The notes under the pieces were generated by a model. That model was not told where the DNA came from, did not search any database, and saw nothing but the letters and a program-made list of their open reading frames with translations. The translations under genes were made by a program, and so were the position numbers. DNA of 64,000 bases from Burkholderiaceae bacterium (GTDB taxonomy: Bacteria > Pseudomonadota > Gammaproteobacteria > Burkholderiales > Burkholderiaceae_F), in NCBI GenBank assembly GCA_022843955.1, contig JALHMQ010000004.1:186001-250000 (forward strand), in the 5' to 3' direction. Below, piece by piece: positions 42,529 to 51,024 of this stretch (within the stretch, counting starts at the first letter, position 1; each line of letters begins with the position of its first letter).

Positions 42529-43137
42529 ATGTTCGGCTATGACCTTCATCTTTGTTTGCGCGGCCTGCCGCGCGGCGCCGGCGATCGCGCGACGCGCGAC
42601 CCTGATCGACCCGGGTCGTGCTCGCGCCGCGCCACGGCGCTGCGTTCCCTTGCACGGCAACTTGCAGCTTGGGGGCTTGCCGCTGCGCTGGCGCCCGCCG
42701 CGCTGGCGCAGGCATCGGGCTCCGCCTACGCCTACGTCGCGCCGCCAGGCTGGGCGGCAGCGATGGAAGCAGACATCGAAACGCTCACGCCGCAAGGCGA
42801 GCCCGCCGGGACCGCCCAGGTCATGCTGCTGGCGCCGAAGGCCGCCAGCGGAGCATTCAATGCCCAGTTCGACGCCGAGCGCGCGGCGCTCGAACAGTTC
42901 TGGGGCCTGCGCGCACCGCAGGCGACGCCGCTGCAGACCGGACAGGCGGCGGTCGGCGCTTACGTGGCGTATTTCGCAAGCTACGACAGCGACGGCGGCC
43001 CGCGCTACATGGGGTTCATGGCCCTCGGCAATGCGCAGAAGTTCGGCATGCTGATTTTCGTGGCCGACAGCGACACGAGCTTCAACCGGCTCGCGCCGCA
43101 AGCGGCCGAGATCTTCAAGAGCCTGTCGCTGCGCTAG
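42529..43137 (+). CDS. Secreted hypothetical protein, last gene of the CsgG-like operon
   Basis: 202 residues from ATG 42529, which has AGGGGAA upstream. The first ~38 residues are Arg-rich and atypical; a normal signal peptide begins only at LRSLARQLAAWGLAAALAPAALAQ. So the true start may be internal and non-ATG, or a frameshift has altered the 5' end. The mature part (AYVAPPGWAAAMEADIETLTP to FNRLAPQAAEIFKSLSLR) resembles small periplasmic proteins with a PsbP/DUF1795-like flavour, but I cannot assign a family. Confidence 0.6.
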   Translation: MFGYDLHLCLRGLPRGAGDRATRDPDRPGSCSRRATALRSLARQLAAWGLAAALAPAALAQASGSAYAYVAPPGWAAAMEADIETLTPQGEPAGTAQVMLLAPKAASGAFNAQFDAERAALEQFWGLRAPQATPLQTGQAAVGAYVAYFASYDSDGGPRYMGFMALGNAQKFGMLIFVADSDTSFNRLAPQAAEIFKSLSLR

Positions 43138-43495
43138 CCCCGGTCGCTGGCGGACCGCACCCGTGATCCGCACGGGCACCTGACGCACACGGCAGGACGC
43201 GTCAGGCGCGATCAAGCACATACGCGACACCGCTGCGTTGGTGGAGTCGCTGATCGCGGCCCGGTCGGGCATCGGCGTGGACCAGTGCGTCTGGGTCTCG
43301 GCAGGGAGTCACCAACGAACCCGAGCAGCCGGTGATCGACTCATGCGCCGCGCCTGCAGCGGGAAGCTGCGATGGTGGCTCGTCGATGGGTCGAACCGAT
43401 CAATAAACGGCAGGAGCGAGGCTGGCCTCGCGCTGCGCAGCTCCGGTCGCGACCGCGCGCGCCGACGAAGCGCTCGCGGCCGCCGGCGGCGCGCT
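43138..43495. other. Convergent intergenic region with hairpins
   Basis: Holds three perfect inverted repeats: CCCGTG/CACGGG (43160-43176), CCTGACGC/GCGTCAGG (43179-43206) and GCGAGG/CCTCGC (43416-43431). The first two can end the rightward operon and the third the leftward gene. No coding frame is convincing. Confidence 0.5.
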
Positions 43496-44683
43496 TCAGC
43501 GCCCGAACGGGTTGCTGTATCGGTACGGGTTGTTGCCGTAGTTCTGGATGGTGTTGAACTGGGCCTGCCGCATCTGTTCCATGAATTGCATCTGCGAGCG
43601 GAATGCCTGCTGCTGCATCTGCATCGCGGCCATGTTCCGGTTCAGGTCGGCTGCGGTCTGGGCGGCGCTGCCGCCGGCCGATGCGCTTGCCGCCGCAGTC
43701 GGCGCGCGCAAGCGCTGGCTGGTGTCGCGCAGTCCCTTTTCCACTTGAGCCAGGCGCTCGGCGGTGGCACGTGAAGCAGGCTCCGCGCGCAGCTGGGCGG
43801 TGAGCTTGGCGAGCGCATCGGCCTCGCGCGTCAGGTGATCGGCGCGCCATTCGGCGGCTGGCTGGGCGAGGTAGGCATCGACCTCCTTGAGCTTGGCGAG
43901 AGCGGCGCGCTGCGCCGGCGAGGCCACCAGCGGTGCATCAGCGGCCGCTTGCGGCAGCGGGAAGTCCTTGCGCCAAAGCGCGGCCACCTCGGCCCGGTCG
44001 GACGCCTTGGCGGCATCCCACGAGGCGCGCACCTCGGCCCATTGCAGCGGGCTGCCGGCAATCTCGCGCTTGCGCTCGGCCGCCAGCCGCGGCCAGCCCG
44101 CGACCAGCGCCTTGGCCCACTCGTCCTTCTCCGCAGCGCTCGGCTGCAGGTCGGCGCCGTGCGCCTTGCCGAGGATGAAGTAGGTCATCTCGATCGTGGC
44201 GTCGCTCATCTGCCGCGTCAGTGCCGGACTGCCGGCCGCGATCGGCTTGTTGGCGGCGTCGTACAGCGCGATGAACCAGCGTGCGTCGGCGTCGGTCTTG
44301 GCCTGCGCGCGCAGCGCCGGCAGCACTTCCTCGAGCAGCTTCTCGCGCACGAACGGCCGCTGGTCAGCCGGCAGCGTGTCGATGTGGTCGGCCGCCGCCA
44401 GCCACTCCTTCAATCCCTCGCGATCCTTGGGCAGGCGCCACTCGGCGATGATGATCTCGCCCAGGCGCGCACGCTGCGACGGTGTCAGCGGCGCCTTGAA
44501 CGTCCACTCGATGAACTGCACCAGCCGCTCGTGCGTGGCGCGCGTGAGCGATTCGCCGGCCGGCTGCACCGCAACCAGCACGTCTTTGGGGTTGGCAACG
44601 GCCAGGGGCGACGCGGCGAGCGCGGCGGTCAACAGCAGGGAGGCGACGCAGGCGCGCAGCGTCGGTGTCGTGGGTTCGAGCAT
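43496..44683 (-). CDS. Secreted helical protein of unknown function
   Basis: 395 residues. Signal peptide to ~31 (ASPLAVAN). The long mature part is mostly helical and Trp/charge-rich (RLVQFIEWTFKAPLTPSQRA, EWRLPKDREGLKEWLAAAD, YDAANKPIAAGSPALTRQM). It ends in a Met/Gln-rich stretch (MAAMQMQQQAFRSQMQFMEQ) and a Tyr/Asn tail NNPYRYSNPFGR. No family recognised. It has the same direct-repeat promoter as the rightward genes, which places it in the regulon. AAGGAC lies upstream of ATG 44683. Confidence 0.72.
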   Translation of the reverse strand: MLEPTTPTLRACVASLLLTAALAASPLAVANPKDVLVAVQPAGESLTRATHERLVQFIEWTFKAPLTPSQRARLGEIIIAEWRLPKDREGLKEWLAAADHIDTLPADQRPFVREKLLEEVLPALRAQAKTDADARWFIALYDAANKPIAAGSPALTRQMSDATIEMTYFILGKAHGADLQPSAAEKDEWAKALVAGWPRLAAERKREIAGSPLQWAEVRASWDAAKASDRAEVAALWRKDFPLPQAAADAPLVASPAQRAALAKLKEVDAYLAQPAAEWRADHLTREADALAKLTAQLRAEPASRATAERLAQVEKGLRDTSQRLRAPTAAASASAGGSAAQTAADLNRNMAAMQMQQQAFRSQMQFMEQMRQAQFNTIQNYGNNPYRYSNPFGR

Positions 44684-44728
44684 GGGCAGGGTCCTTGGCA
44701 ATCGGCCGCTCGCAGCGGCATCGGGCGT

Positions 44729-44760
44729 ACCGTAGGTGAGCCGGCGTTAGGCGCGCGTTA
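44729..44760 (-). promoter_or_regulatory. SARP-type direct-repeat promoter F (leftward)
   Basis: On the minus strand: TAACGC at 44760-44755 and 44749-44744, nine bases, TACGGT at 44734-44729. The start codon follows 45 bases later. The -10 is the weakest of the six, but spacing is exact. Confidence 0.72.
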
Positions 44761-44792
44761 TGCCCCGGGGCCCAGCCGCTTACCATCGCGCC

Positions 44793-45425
44793 ATGCGCAG
44801 CGAGATCGATCATCTGGTGGTGGCCTGCGCCGATCTGGAGCAGGGATCGGCATGGGCGAAGGCGACGTTGGGCGTCGAGCCGCAACCGGGCGGACGCCAC
44901 CTGACCATGGGCACCCACAACCGGCTACTCAAGCTCGGGGCGCGCTGCTACCTCGAACTGATCGCGCTCGATCCGGACGGCACCCCGCCCGCGCAGCCAC
45001 GCTGGTTCGACCTCGACAACTCGGACGTGCGCGCGCGCATTGCGCTGGCGCCGGTGCTGCTCACCTGGGTCGCCGCCACCAGCCATCTGATCGAGGCGGT
45101 GACCCGGGTGCCGGCACTCGGCGAGGTGACTGCCTTCACCCGCAATGCCTACGCTTGGCGATTCGCGCTGCCGCCCGACGGTCGCCTGAACTTCGGCGGC
45201 GTGCTGCCCGCGCTGATCCAGTGGGACGGCGCGCATCCGGCCGAGCAACTGCCCGACAGCGGCTGCGCGCTGCTGTCGCTCGACCTCGCCCACCCGGCGG
45301 CCAGCAGCGTGGTGCCGCTGTACCGCGAGCTGAAGCTGATGGGCCCGATCGACCTGCGGCCGGGTCCGCGCAGCCTGCGCGCCCGGCTGCGCACGCCGCT
45401 GGGCGACGTCACCATCGGCGAGTGA
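44793..45425 (+). CDS. Glyoxalase-like (VOC superfamily) protein
   Basis: 210 residues. Begins IDHLVVACADLEQGSAWAKA, the VOC beta-alpha-beta start with a potential metal His, followed by HLTMGTHNRLLKLGARCYLELIAL, as in the Glyoxalase_3 family. Activity unknown. Cytoplasmic. It runs into the oligopeptidase gene with a 32-base gap. Confidence 0.82.
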   Translation: MRSEIDHLVVACADLEQGSAWAKATLGVEPQPGGRHLTMGTHNRLLKLGARCYLELIALDPDGTPPAQPRWFDLDNSDVRARIALAPVLLTWVAATSHLIEAVTRVPALGEVTAFTRNAYAWRFALPPDGRLNFGGVLPALIQWDGAHPAEQLPDSGCALLSLDLAHPAASSVVPLYRELKLMGPIDLRPGPRSLRARLRTPLGDVTIGE

Positions 45426-45457
45426 GCCGGCCTGCATCCAACCGAATCGACGGACCG

Positions 45458-47587
45458 ATGAACCCACGCTCCACCCCCGCGCCGCAGCCGCCGATCGCCG
45501 CCACCGTGCCGCATGTCGTCAACTGCGCGCACGGTGATCGCATTGACGAGTACCACTGGCTGCGCGACGACGACCCGCAATCCAAGCGCGCCGACATCCT
45601 CGACTACCTGCGCGCCGAGAACGCCTACTGCGACGCGATGCTGGCGCCCACCGCCGCGCTGCAGGACGAACTGGTGCGCGAGATGCGCGCGCGCATCAAG
45701 GAAGACGATGCGAGCGTGCCGGTGTACGACAACGGCTACTGGTACTGGCAGCGCTACGACACCGGCGCCGAGTACCCGGTGCACGTGCGCCAGCGCGGCG
45801 GGCTCGACGCGCCCGATCCGCAGGCAGCGGAAGAAGTGGTGCTCGACGAGAACGCGATGGCGGCGGACCACGCCTTCTTCGAACTCGGCGACTGGCAGGT
45901 GAGCCCGGACAACGACTGGCTCGCGTGGACCGAAGACACCGTGGGCCGGCGCATCAGCACGCTGCGCATCAAGCACCTGCCCACCGGCCAGGTGCTCAAC
46001 GAGTCGATCCCCGGCGTGCTGGAACAGCTGGTGTGGGCGGGCGACAGCCGCACGCTGTTCTACATCCGCCAGGACCCGCAGACGCTGCAATCTGGGCCGG
46101 TGTACCGACACGCGCGCGGCACCCACCCGAATCTCGACGTGATGGTCTACGACGAGCCGGACAAGACGCTGTTCACATCCATCGGCCACACCGCATCACG
46201 ACGCTTCATCACGCTCTGGCTCACCGGGTTCGAGACCACCGAGCTGCGCACGTTGCCGATGGACCAGCCAGCCGCCGCGCTTTCGCTCGCCTTGCCGCGG
46301 CGCGACGGCGTGCGCAGCTACGCCGACCACCTGCACGGCCGCTGGGTGATCCGCAGCAACGACGGCGCGCGCAACTTCCGCCTGCTGACGGCCGCCGAAG
46401 ACGCGCTGGCCGATGCCGCGCGCTGGACCGAGGTCATCGCCGGTCGCGACGACGCCACGCTCGAAGACGTGGCGCTGTTCGACAGCGCGCTGGTGGTGCA
46501 GGAGCGTGTCGCCGCCAACGTGCAGTTGCGCGTGCTGCCGTGGCCTGGCTCGGCCGCGCCGGCGCCGTTTACCGTGGCCGCCGACGAGCCGGCCTTCGTG
46601 ATGACGCTGGGCACCAACCTCGATCCGGCGCTGCCGCGGCTGCGCTACGTGTACGACTCGATGGTGACGCCGACCAGCGAGTACGACGTCGATCTCGCCG
46701 GCGGCGCACGCGCGCTGCTGAAGACGCGCCCGGTGCTCGGCTACGACCGCGCGCTGTACGACTCCGCCCGGCTGTGGGCACCCGCGCGCGACGGTCAGCG
46801 CGTTCCGGTATCGATCATGTGGCGCAAGGACCGCTACACGCGCGGCGGCAGCGCGCCGCTGTATCTGCAGGGCTACGGCGCCTACGGCTACTCGTACGAC
46901 CCGGCGCTGCCGCAGAACGCGCTCTGCCTCATCGACCGGGGCTTCGCCTTCGCCATCGCCCACGTGCGCGGCGGCGCCGAACTGGGCGAAGGCTGGTACG
47001 ACGCCGGCAAGCTCGAACACAAGCAGAACACCTTCAACGACTTCGTCGACGTCACGCGCCATCTGAAGTCGGAGAGGTGGGCAGGCAAGGTCTTCGCCAG
47101 CGGTGGCTCCGCCGGCGGCCTGCTGATGGGCGCGATCGCCAACCAGGCCGGCGACGAGTACGCCGGCATCTCGTTATGGGTGCCTTTCGTCGACGTGGTG
47201 ACGACGATGCTCGACGACAGCATCCCGCTCACGGCCAATGAGTGGACGCAATGGGGCGACCCACGCGAGAAGGCCGCGTACGAGCGCATGCTCGCCTATT
47301 CACCCTACGACAACATCGAACGCAAGGCCTACCCGCCGATGCTGGTGCACGCGGGGCTATGGGACTCGCAGGTACAGTACTTCGAGCCCGCCAAGTACGT
47401 CGCGCGCCTGCGGGCGCGCAAGACCGATGCGAATCCGTTGCTGATACACATGGATCTCGAAGCGGGCCATGGCGGCAAGAGCGGGCGGTTCGAGCGGCTG
47501 CGCGACAAGGCGCGGGAGTTTGCGTTCTTCGTCGACTTGGCCGCACCAAGGACGCAGCTTAGGGCAACCGCAACCCAACGCCCTTAA
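45458..47587 (+). CDS. ptrB: Oligopeptidase B (S9A family)
   Basis: 709 residues, normal for PtrB, a trypsin-like cytoplasmic peptidase cleaving after Arg/Lys in short peptides. An N-terminal seven-bladed propeller begins after YHWLRDDD. The catalytic domain shows QGYGAYGYS, IAHVRGGAELGEGWYDAGK, the nucleophile GGSAGG near 550, Asp in HAGLWDSQV near 632 and His in LEAGHGGKSGR near 670. All three catalytic residues are present. Confidence 0.94.
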   Translation: MNPRSTPAPQPPIAATVPHVVNCAHGDRIDEYHWLRDDDPQSKRADILDYLRAENAYCDAMLAPTAALQDELVREMRARIKEDDASVPVYDNGYWYWQRYDTGAEYPVHVRQRGGLDAPDPQAAEEVVLDENAMAADHAFFELGDWQVSPDNDWLAWTEDTVGRRISTLRIKHLPTGQVLNESIPGVLEQLVWAGDSRTLFYIRQDPQTLQSGPVYRHARGTHPNLDVMVYDEPDKTLFTSIGHTASRRFITLWLTGFETTELRTLPMDQPAAALSLALPRRDGVRSYADHLHGRWVIRSNDGARNFRLLTAAEDALADAARWTEVIAGRDDATLEDVALFDSALVVQERVAANVQLRVLPWPGSAAPAPFTVAADEPAFVMTLGTNLDPALPRLRYVYDSMVTPTSEYDVDLAGGARALLKTRPVLGYDRALYDSARLWAPARDGQRVPVSIMWRKDRYTRGGSAPLYLQGYGAYGYSYDPALPQNALCLIDRGFAFAIAHVRGGAELGEGWYDAGKLEHKQNTFNDFVDVTRHLKSERWAGKVFASGGSAGGLLMGAIANQAGDEYAGISLWVPFVDVVTTMLDDSIPLTANEWTQWGDPREKAAYERMLAYSPYDNIERKAYPPMLVHAGLWDSQVQYFEPAKYVARLRARKTDANPLLIHMDLEAGHGGKSGRFERLRDKAREFAFFVDLAAPRTQLRATATQRP

Positions 47588-47595
47588 AGGCGCAT

Positions 47596-48495
47596 CTACC
47601 AGTCCCGATAAGGAACCGCGGACGAGTTAACCTCGTAGCCGTGAGAGTGAATTCGTACGAACCCAGGATTGCACTGTGCCTTGAATTTCAACAACCGAAC
47701 CACAGCGGCCTTAGCCTCTGCGGGGTGCGCGGTGGGTCCGACGGTGATGCTTACAACTGGACGGTCGAGAGCGCTGAGATCCAACGCAAGATACGGAATC
47801 AAATAGCTTTTGCCCGACCGAAACTTCGGCGTCGGCGGTGGCTGACTCATCAAGTCATTAGGACTACTGAAGAGCCTGTACTCAGCTTCTGCAACGAACG
47901 CATCGTGCTTCACAAGTGGGCTCAGCGACGCTATCGAGTCTTGGCTCAGGGCAAACAAGTGACCGAGCGGTATGGCGCGCGCGTCTGATTCAGTTCCGAG
48001 TTGAGTCGGTCCCCGGTGTAGAAGGTCCTGCAACCGGCTCAATACCTGTGCCCTTAGCGTCACCATCTCTTTGTTCGAGTCGTAGCGAACAGGCTCCAAG
48101 CGCATTCCTGACATCCTGTGCAGCTTCCGTAGCTCCTCAGCACAGAATCCAATGGCGAACCGTGGGCCAGAACCTCCGTAGGCTCGCCACTGCGATAAAT
48201 CGTCGTCTCTCGCCGAGAATGAAGCAACGTAGAAGCGACGCGGATCGTCGAGCAACGCATCGATCGATGTATGGCCGACGAGAACCTCAAGAGCGGTCTT
48301 GGCAGTGCTTCGCACATCGCTCGAAAGCTCATCGTCGTCCACGATGCTTTGCAATGTCCTTTGGTAGACGTAAACGCCGTGCTTGTACTCGAGCGTGTCG
48401 TTCAAGTAGCTCACGTGCGTACACCAGATGGTTCTGGTGTCAAGTATGCCGAGGAGACCACTCGCCGTCGTGTAGTGGTAAATGATCTCGGCCAT
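47596..48495 (-). CDS. DUF2971-family protein in a lower-GC patch
   Basis: 299 residues. It opens with IIYHYTTASGLLGILDTRTIW and HVSYLNDTLEY, the DUF2971 start, and later has DDLSQWRAYGGSGPRFAIGF. Function unknown; members are often in accessory or defence-rich regions. Base composition is clearly lower in GC than both neighbours, from about 47600 to 48545, which suggests recent transfer. No partner gene or transposase is seen. ATG 48495 fits the family start. Confidence 0.8.
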   Translation of the reverse strand: MAEIIYHYTTASGLLGILDTRTIWCTHVSYLNDTLEYKHGVYVYQRTLQSIVDDDELSSDVRSTAKTALEVLVGHTSIDALLDDPRRFYVASFSARDDDLSQWRAYGGSGPRFAIGFCAEELRKLHRMSGMRLEPVRYDSNKEMVTLRAQVLSRLQDLLHRGPTQLGTESDARAIPLGHLFALSQDSIASLSPLVKHDAFVAEAEYRLFSSPNDLMSQPPPTPKFRSGKSYLIPYLALDLSALDRPVVSITVGPTAHPAEAKAAVVRLLKFKAQCNPGFVRIHSHGYEVNSSAVPYRDW

Positions 48496-48547
48496 TCGCT
48501 TACACCAGGATTGAAGTACGTTAGAGTCCCCGCGCCATACAGCAACG

Positions 48548-49609
48548 TCAGAGCACGACCCGCGGCATTGTGAACAGGCTCTCCACCCGCCCCACCTCCG
48601 TGCCCCGATAGTTGCGCACCGCCGGCCGCGCGTAACTGGCCAGCGGCGTCCGCGCCGGATCATCGATCAACTGCAGCTGCCGCAGCACTTCTACCGTCAC
48701 CGCCAGCAGCGCGCGCTTGTTGCCGTCGGCCACGCGCACGGCGACGCCGATGCCCTTGCTGCGGATGCCGAGAGCCTGCACGCCATCGGCGCCGATCTTG
48801 CTGACCCAGTCGCCGTCGGCGCCCTGGTCGGTGCTGCCGGCCTTCCAGCCGGTCTGCATCAACGCGAGGTCACTGCGTCGGGTGCCGGAGACGAGATCGG
48901 GGTGACGCGCCATCGCGTAGCGCAGCGCGGCCAGTGCCGGCGTATCGCCGCGCGCGAGCGCGCCGAAGGCGTGCGCCAGCGCCGACAGCGGCATGGCGAA
49001 GTTGGGCGCGCTGCAGCCGTCAATGCCCATCGGCAGCTCGCGCCGCCCGTGCATCGGGGTGACGAAGCGCTGCACGCTGGCGCGCACGCGCTGCTGCAGC
49101 GGTGCGTCGGGATCGAGGTAGTTCTTCAGCGGCTGGCCATGCAGCCGGCAGAACGCAAGGAAGCCGCTGTGCTTGCCGGAGCAGTTGTGAAACAGCGGGC
49201 CCCAGCGCCGGCCGGCGGGCGGCTCGGTGCCGGTGGCGGTGAAGTAGGTGGGCACGTGGCAGCCGCATTGCAGGTCGGCTTCGCTGGCGTCGATCGCGGC
49301 CAGCATGCGCTGGGCGGTGGCCACGTGCATCGCCTCGCCGCCGTGGCTGGCGCACATCAGCGCCAGCTCACGCGAGCCGAAGCCGAAGTGTTCGGCGCCG
49401 CCGTCTTCGACGAATCCCAGGGCCTGCAGCGGCTTGAGCGACGAGCGCGTGAAGTTCATGCCATGGGCATCGCCCGCGCCGGCGATCAGCGCGCCGCGCG
49501 CGTCGACCACGGCGATCGAGCCGTAGTGGACAAGCTCAGGCAGGTTGCCACGCGTGGTGGTGGCGAGCGGGACGTGACGCGGTGCGCGCAGCAGGGTGGC
49601 TGAAGTCAT
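48548..49609 (-). CDS. L-asparaginase II (Rhizobium etli type)
   Basis: 353 residues of the asparaginase II family, unrelated to the E. coli enzymes. Family motifs: FTRSSLKPLQ near 54-63, HNCSGKHSGFLAFCRLHG near 140-157 and GIDGCSAPNF near 196-205. The Ser-Lys motifs and Cys correspond to the active-site elements known for this family. Cytoplasmic asparagine breakdown is expected. ATG 49609 is chosen over an adjacent TTG. Confidence 0.9.
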   Translation of the reverse strand: MTSATLLRAPRHVPLATTTRGNLPELVHYGSIAVVDARGALIAGAGDAHGMNFTRSSLKPLQALGFVEDGGAEHFGFGSRELALMCASHGGEAMHVATAQRMLAAIDASEADLQCGCHVPTYFTATGTEPPAGRRWGPLFHNCSGKHSGFLAFCRLHGQPLKNYLDPDAPLQQRVRASVQRFVTPMHGRRELPMGIDGCSAPNFAMPLSALAHAFGALARGDTPALAALRYAMARHPDLVSGTRRSDLALMQTGWKAGSTDQGADGDWVSKIGADGVQALGIRSKGIGVAVRVADGNKRALLAVTVEVLRQLQLIDDPARTPLASYARPAVRNYRGTEVGRVESLFTMPRVVL

Positions 49610-49617
49610 CAATGAAA

Positions 49618-49647
49618 AACGCCCGGAGCAGATCTGCGCCGGGCGTT
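49618..49647 (-). terminator. Strong rho-independent terminator
   Basis: AACGCCCGG paired with CCGGGCGTT around an inner GCAGATCTGC palindrome. On the minus strand it is followed by a T-run (A-run at 49615-49619 on plus). It ends the leftward gene at 49695 and lies just before the asparaginase start. Confidence 0.88.
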
Positions 49648-49694
49648 GAAGGTTCCGGATGCGCGGATTATCCGCGAAGCCCGCCTACTCGAAC

Positions 49695-50567
49695 CTAGGC
49701 CGGTTGCGGTGCGCCACCGGCAGCGGCCAGGCGCTGCGTGACTTCCTTGCGATAGCGGTTCAGTTCCTGCACCGAGTTGAAGCTGCGCTCGAACAGCAGG
49801 CTCATGTTGTGCAGGATGCGCTCGACCACCTTGGTCTCCCACACATCATCGAACTTGATCTGCTGGTCGAGCCAGTGTTCGAGCCACGCGGGGTCGGGCA
49901 GGCGCGACTGGATCGTGTCGAGCGGAAACAGCGCCTGGTTCACATGCAGGTTGGTCGGGTGCAGCGCCTTGGCGGTGCGCTTGGCGCTGGCCATCAGCAC
50001 AGCGATCTTGGCGAACGCGGCGCGCGCGGTGTCGCCCAGGTCGTTCATGTACTTCTTCATGTAGCGCAGGTAGGCGCCGCCGTGGCGCGCCTCATCCTGG
50101 CTGAGCAGCTTGTAGATGTGTTTGATCACCGGCTCGGTGTGCCATTCGCTGGCGCGGCGGTACCAGTGATTGAGCCGGATCTCGCCGCAGAAGTGCAGCG
50201 ACAGCGTCTCCAGCGCCGGCGCGGGGTCGAACTCGAAGCGCACGTTGTGCAGTTCTTCCTGCGTCGGCACCAGATCGGGCCGGAAGCGGCGCAGGTACTC
50301 CATCAGCACCAGCGCGTGCTTCTGCTCCTCGAAGAACCACACGCTCATGAAGGCAGAAAAATCGGAGTCGTGTCGGTTGTCGCGCAGGAACATCTCGGTG
50401 GCCGGCAGCGCCGACCACTCGGTGATCGCATTCATCTTGATGGTGCGCGCCTGCTCGTCGGACAGCTGATCGCCGTTGAAGTCGTCCCAGGGGACGTCCT
50501 TCTCCATGTTCCAACGCACGGATTCAAGCGAGCGGAAGAGATCGGGATAGAGCATCGATTGCGACAT
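49695..50567 (-). CDS. Ferritin-like di-iron protein, acyl-ACP desaturase-like
   Basis: 290 residues, all-helical. Two iron-binding pairs are visible: FFEEQKHALVLMEYL (ExxH) near 78-92 and QDEARHGGAYLRYM (ExxH) near 156-169, the di-iron carboxylate pattern of stearoyl-ACP desaturases and related ferritin-like proteins. A further Glu occurs in ITEWSALPATEMFL. The substrate is unknown; the downstream lipid cluster makes fatty-acid modification plausible. Ends before a strong terminator. Confidence 0.82.
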   Translation of the reverse strand: MSQSMLYPDLFRSLESVRWNMEKDVPWDDFNGDQLSDEQARTIKMNAITEWSALPATEMFLRDNRHDSDFSAFMSVWFFEEQKHALVLMEYLRRFRPDLVPTQEELHNVRFEFDPAPALETLSLHFCGEIRLNHWYRRASEWHTEPVIKHIYKLLSQDEARHGGAYLRYMKKYMNDLGDTARAAFAKIAVLMASAKRTAKALHPTNLHVNQALFPLDTIQSRLPDPAWLEHWLDQQIKFDDVWETKVVERILHNMSLLFERSFNSVQELNRYRKEVTQRLAAAGGAPQPA

Positions 50568-50587
50568 CGGTGGGCCTCGCAGAGGAG

Positions 50588-51022
50588 CTAGCTGGCGGCA
50601 CGCCGGCGCAAAAAACGCATGAGGCCGCCCAACACCGGGAGTTTCGCATAGAGCTCCTCGGCTGCGTCCCAGTAGTCCCGATGAAAGACCACCTTGCCGG
50701 CACCGTCGAAACGCAGGTGGCTGGCGCCGCGGATGACCTGTTCGACCGGGTTGAAGCGCTTCATGCGGAAGCGGAAATCCCAGGTGACGAAGGCCTGCGC
50801 GTCCTGTGCGACGACGTCGTGCACGATGAAGCGCGGGGCGTCGACCTGCTTGAACATGTGGGTGAAGATGCGCTCGATCGCCGGCACGCCACGTACCTCG
50901 TTGAAGGGGTCCTTGAAGTACGCATCCTCGGCATAGATCGTGCCCAGCTCGCGCACGCTGTGCGGACTGATGGACTCAAAGTACTGGCGCAGGCGGGCCA
51001 GGGCAGCAGCATCGACCGCCAT
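50588..51022 (-). CDS. NTF2-like (SnoaL-fold) protein
   Basis: 144 residues with the NTF2-like cone: LRQYFESISPHSVRELGTIY, AEDAYFKDPFNEVRG, IERIFTHMFKQV and HRDYWDAAEELY. No obvious catalytic set. Found in many LitR-linked lipid clusters next to an SDR gene. Two bases separate its start from the SDR stop, so it is translated in the same unit. Confidence 0.83.
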   Translation of the reverse strand: MAVDAAALARLRQYFESISPHSVRELGTIYAEDAYFKDPFNEVRGVPAIERIFTHMFKQVDAPRFIVHDVVAQDAQAFVTWDFRFRMKRFNPVEQVIRGASHLRFDGAGKVVFHRDYWDAAEELYAKLPVLGGLMRFLRRRAAS

Positions 51023-51024
51023 GG

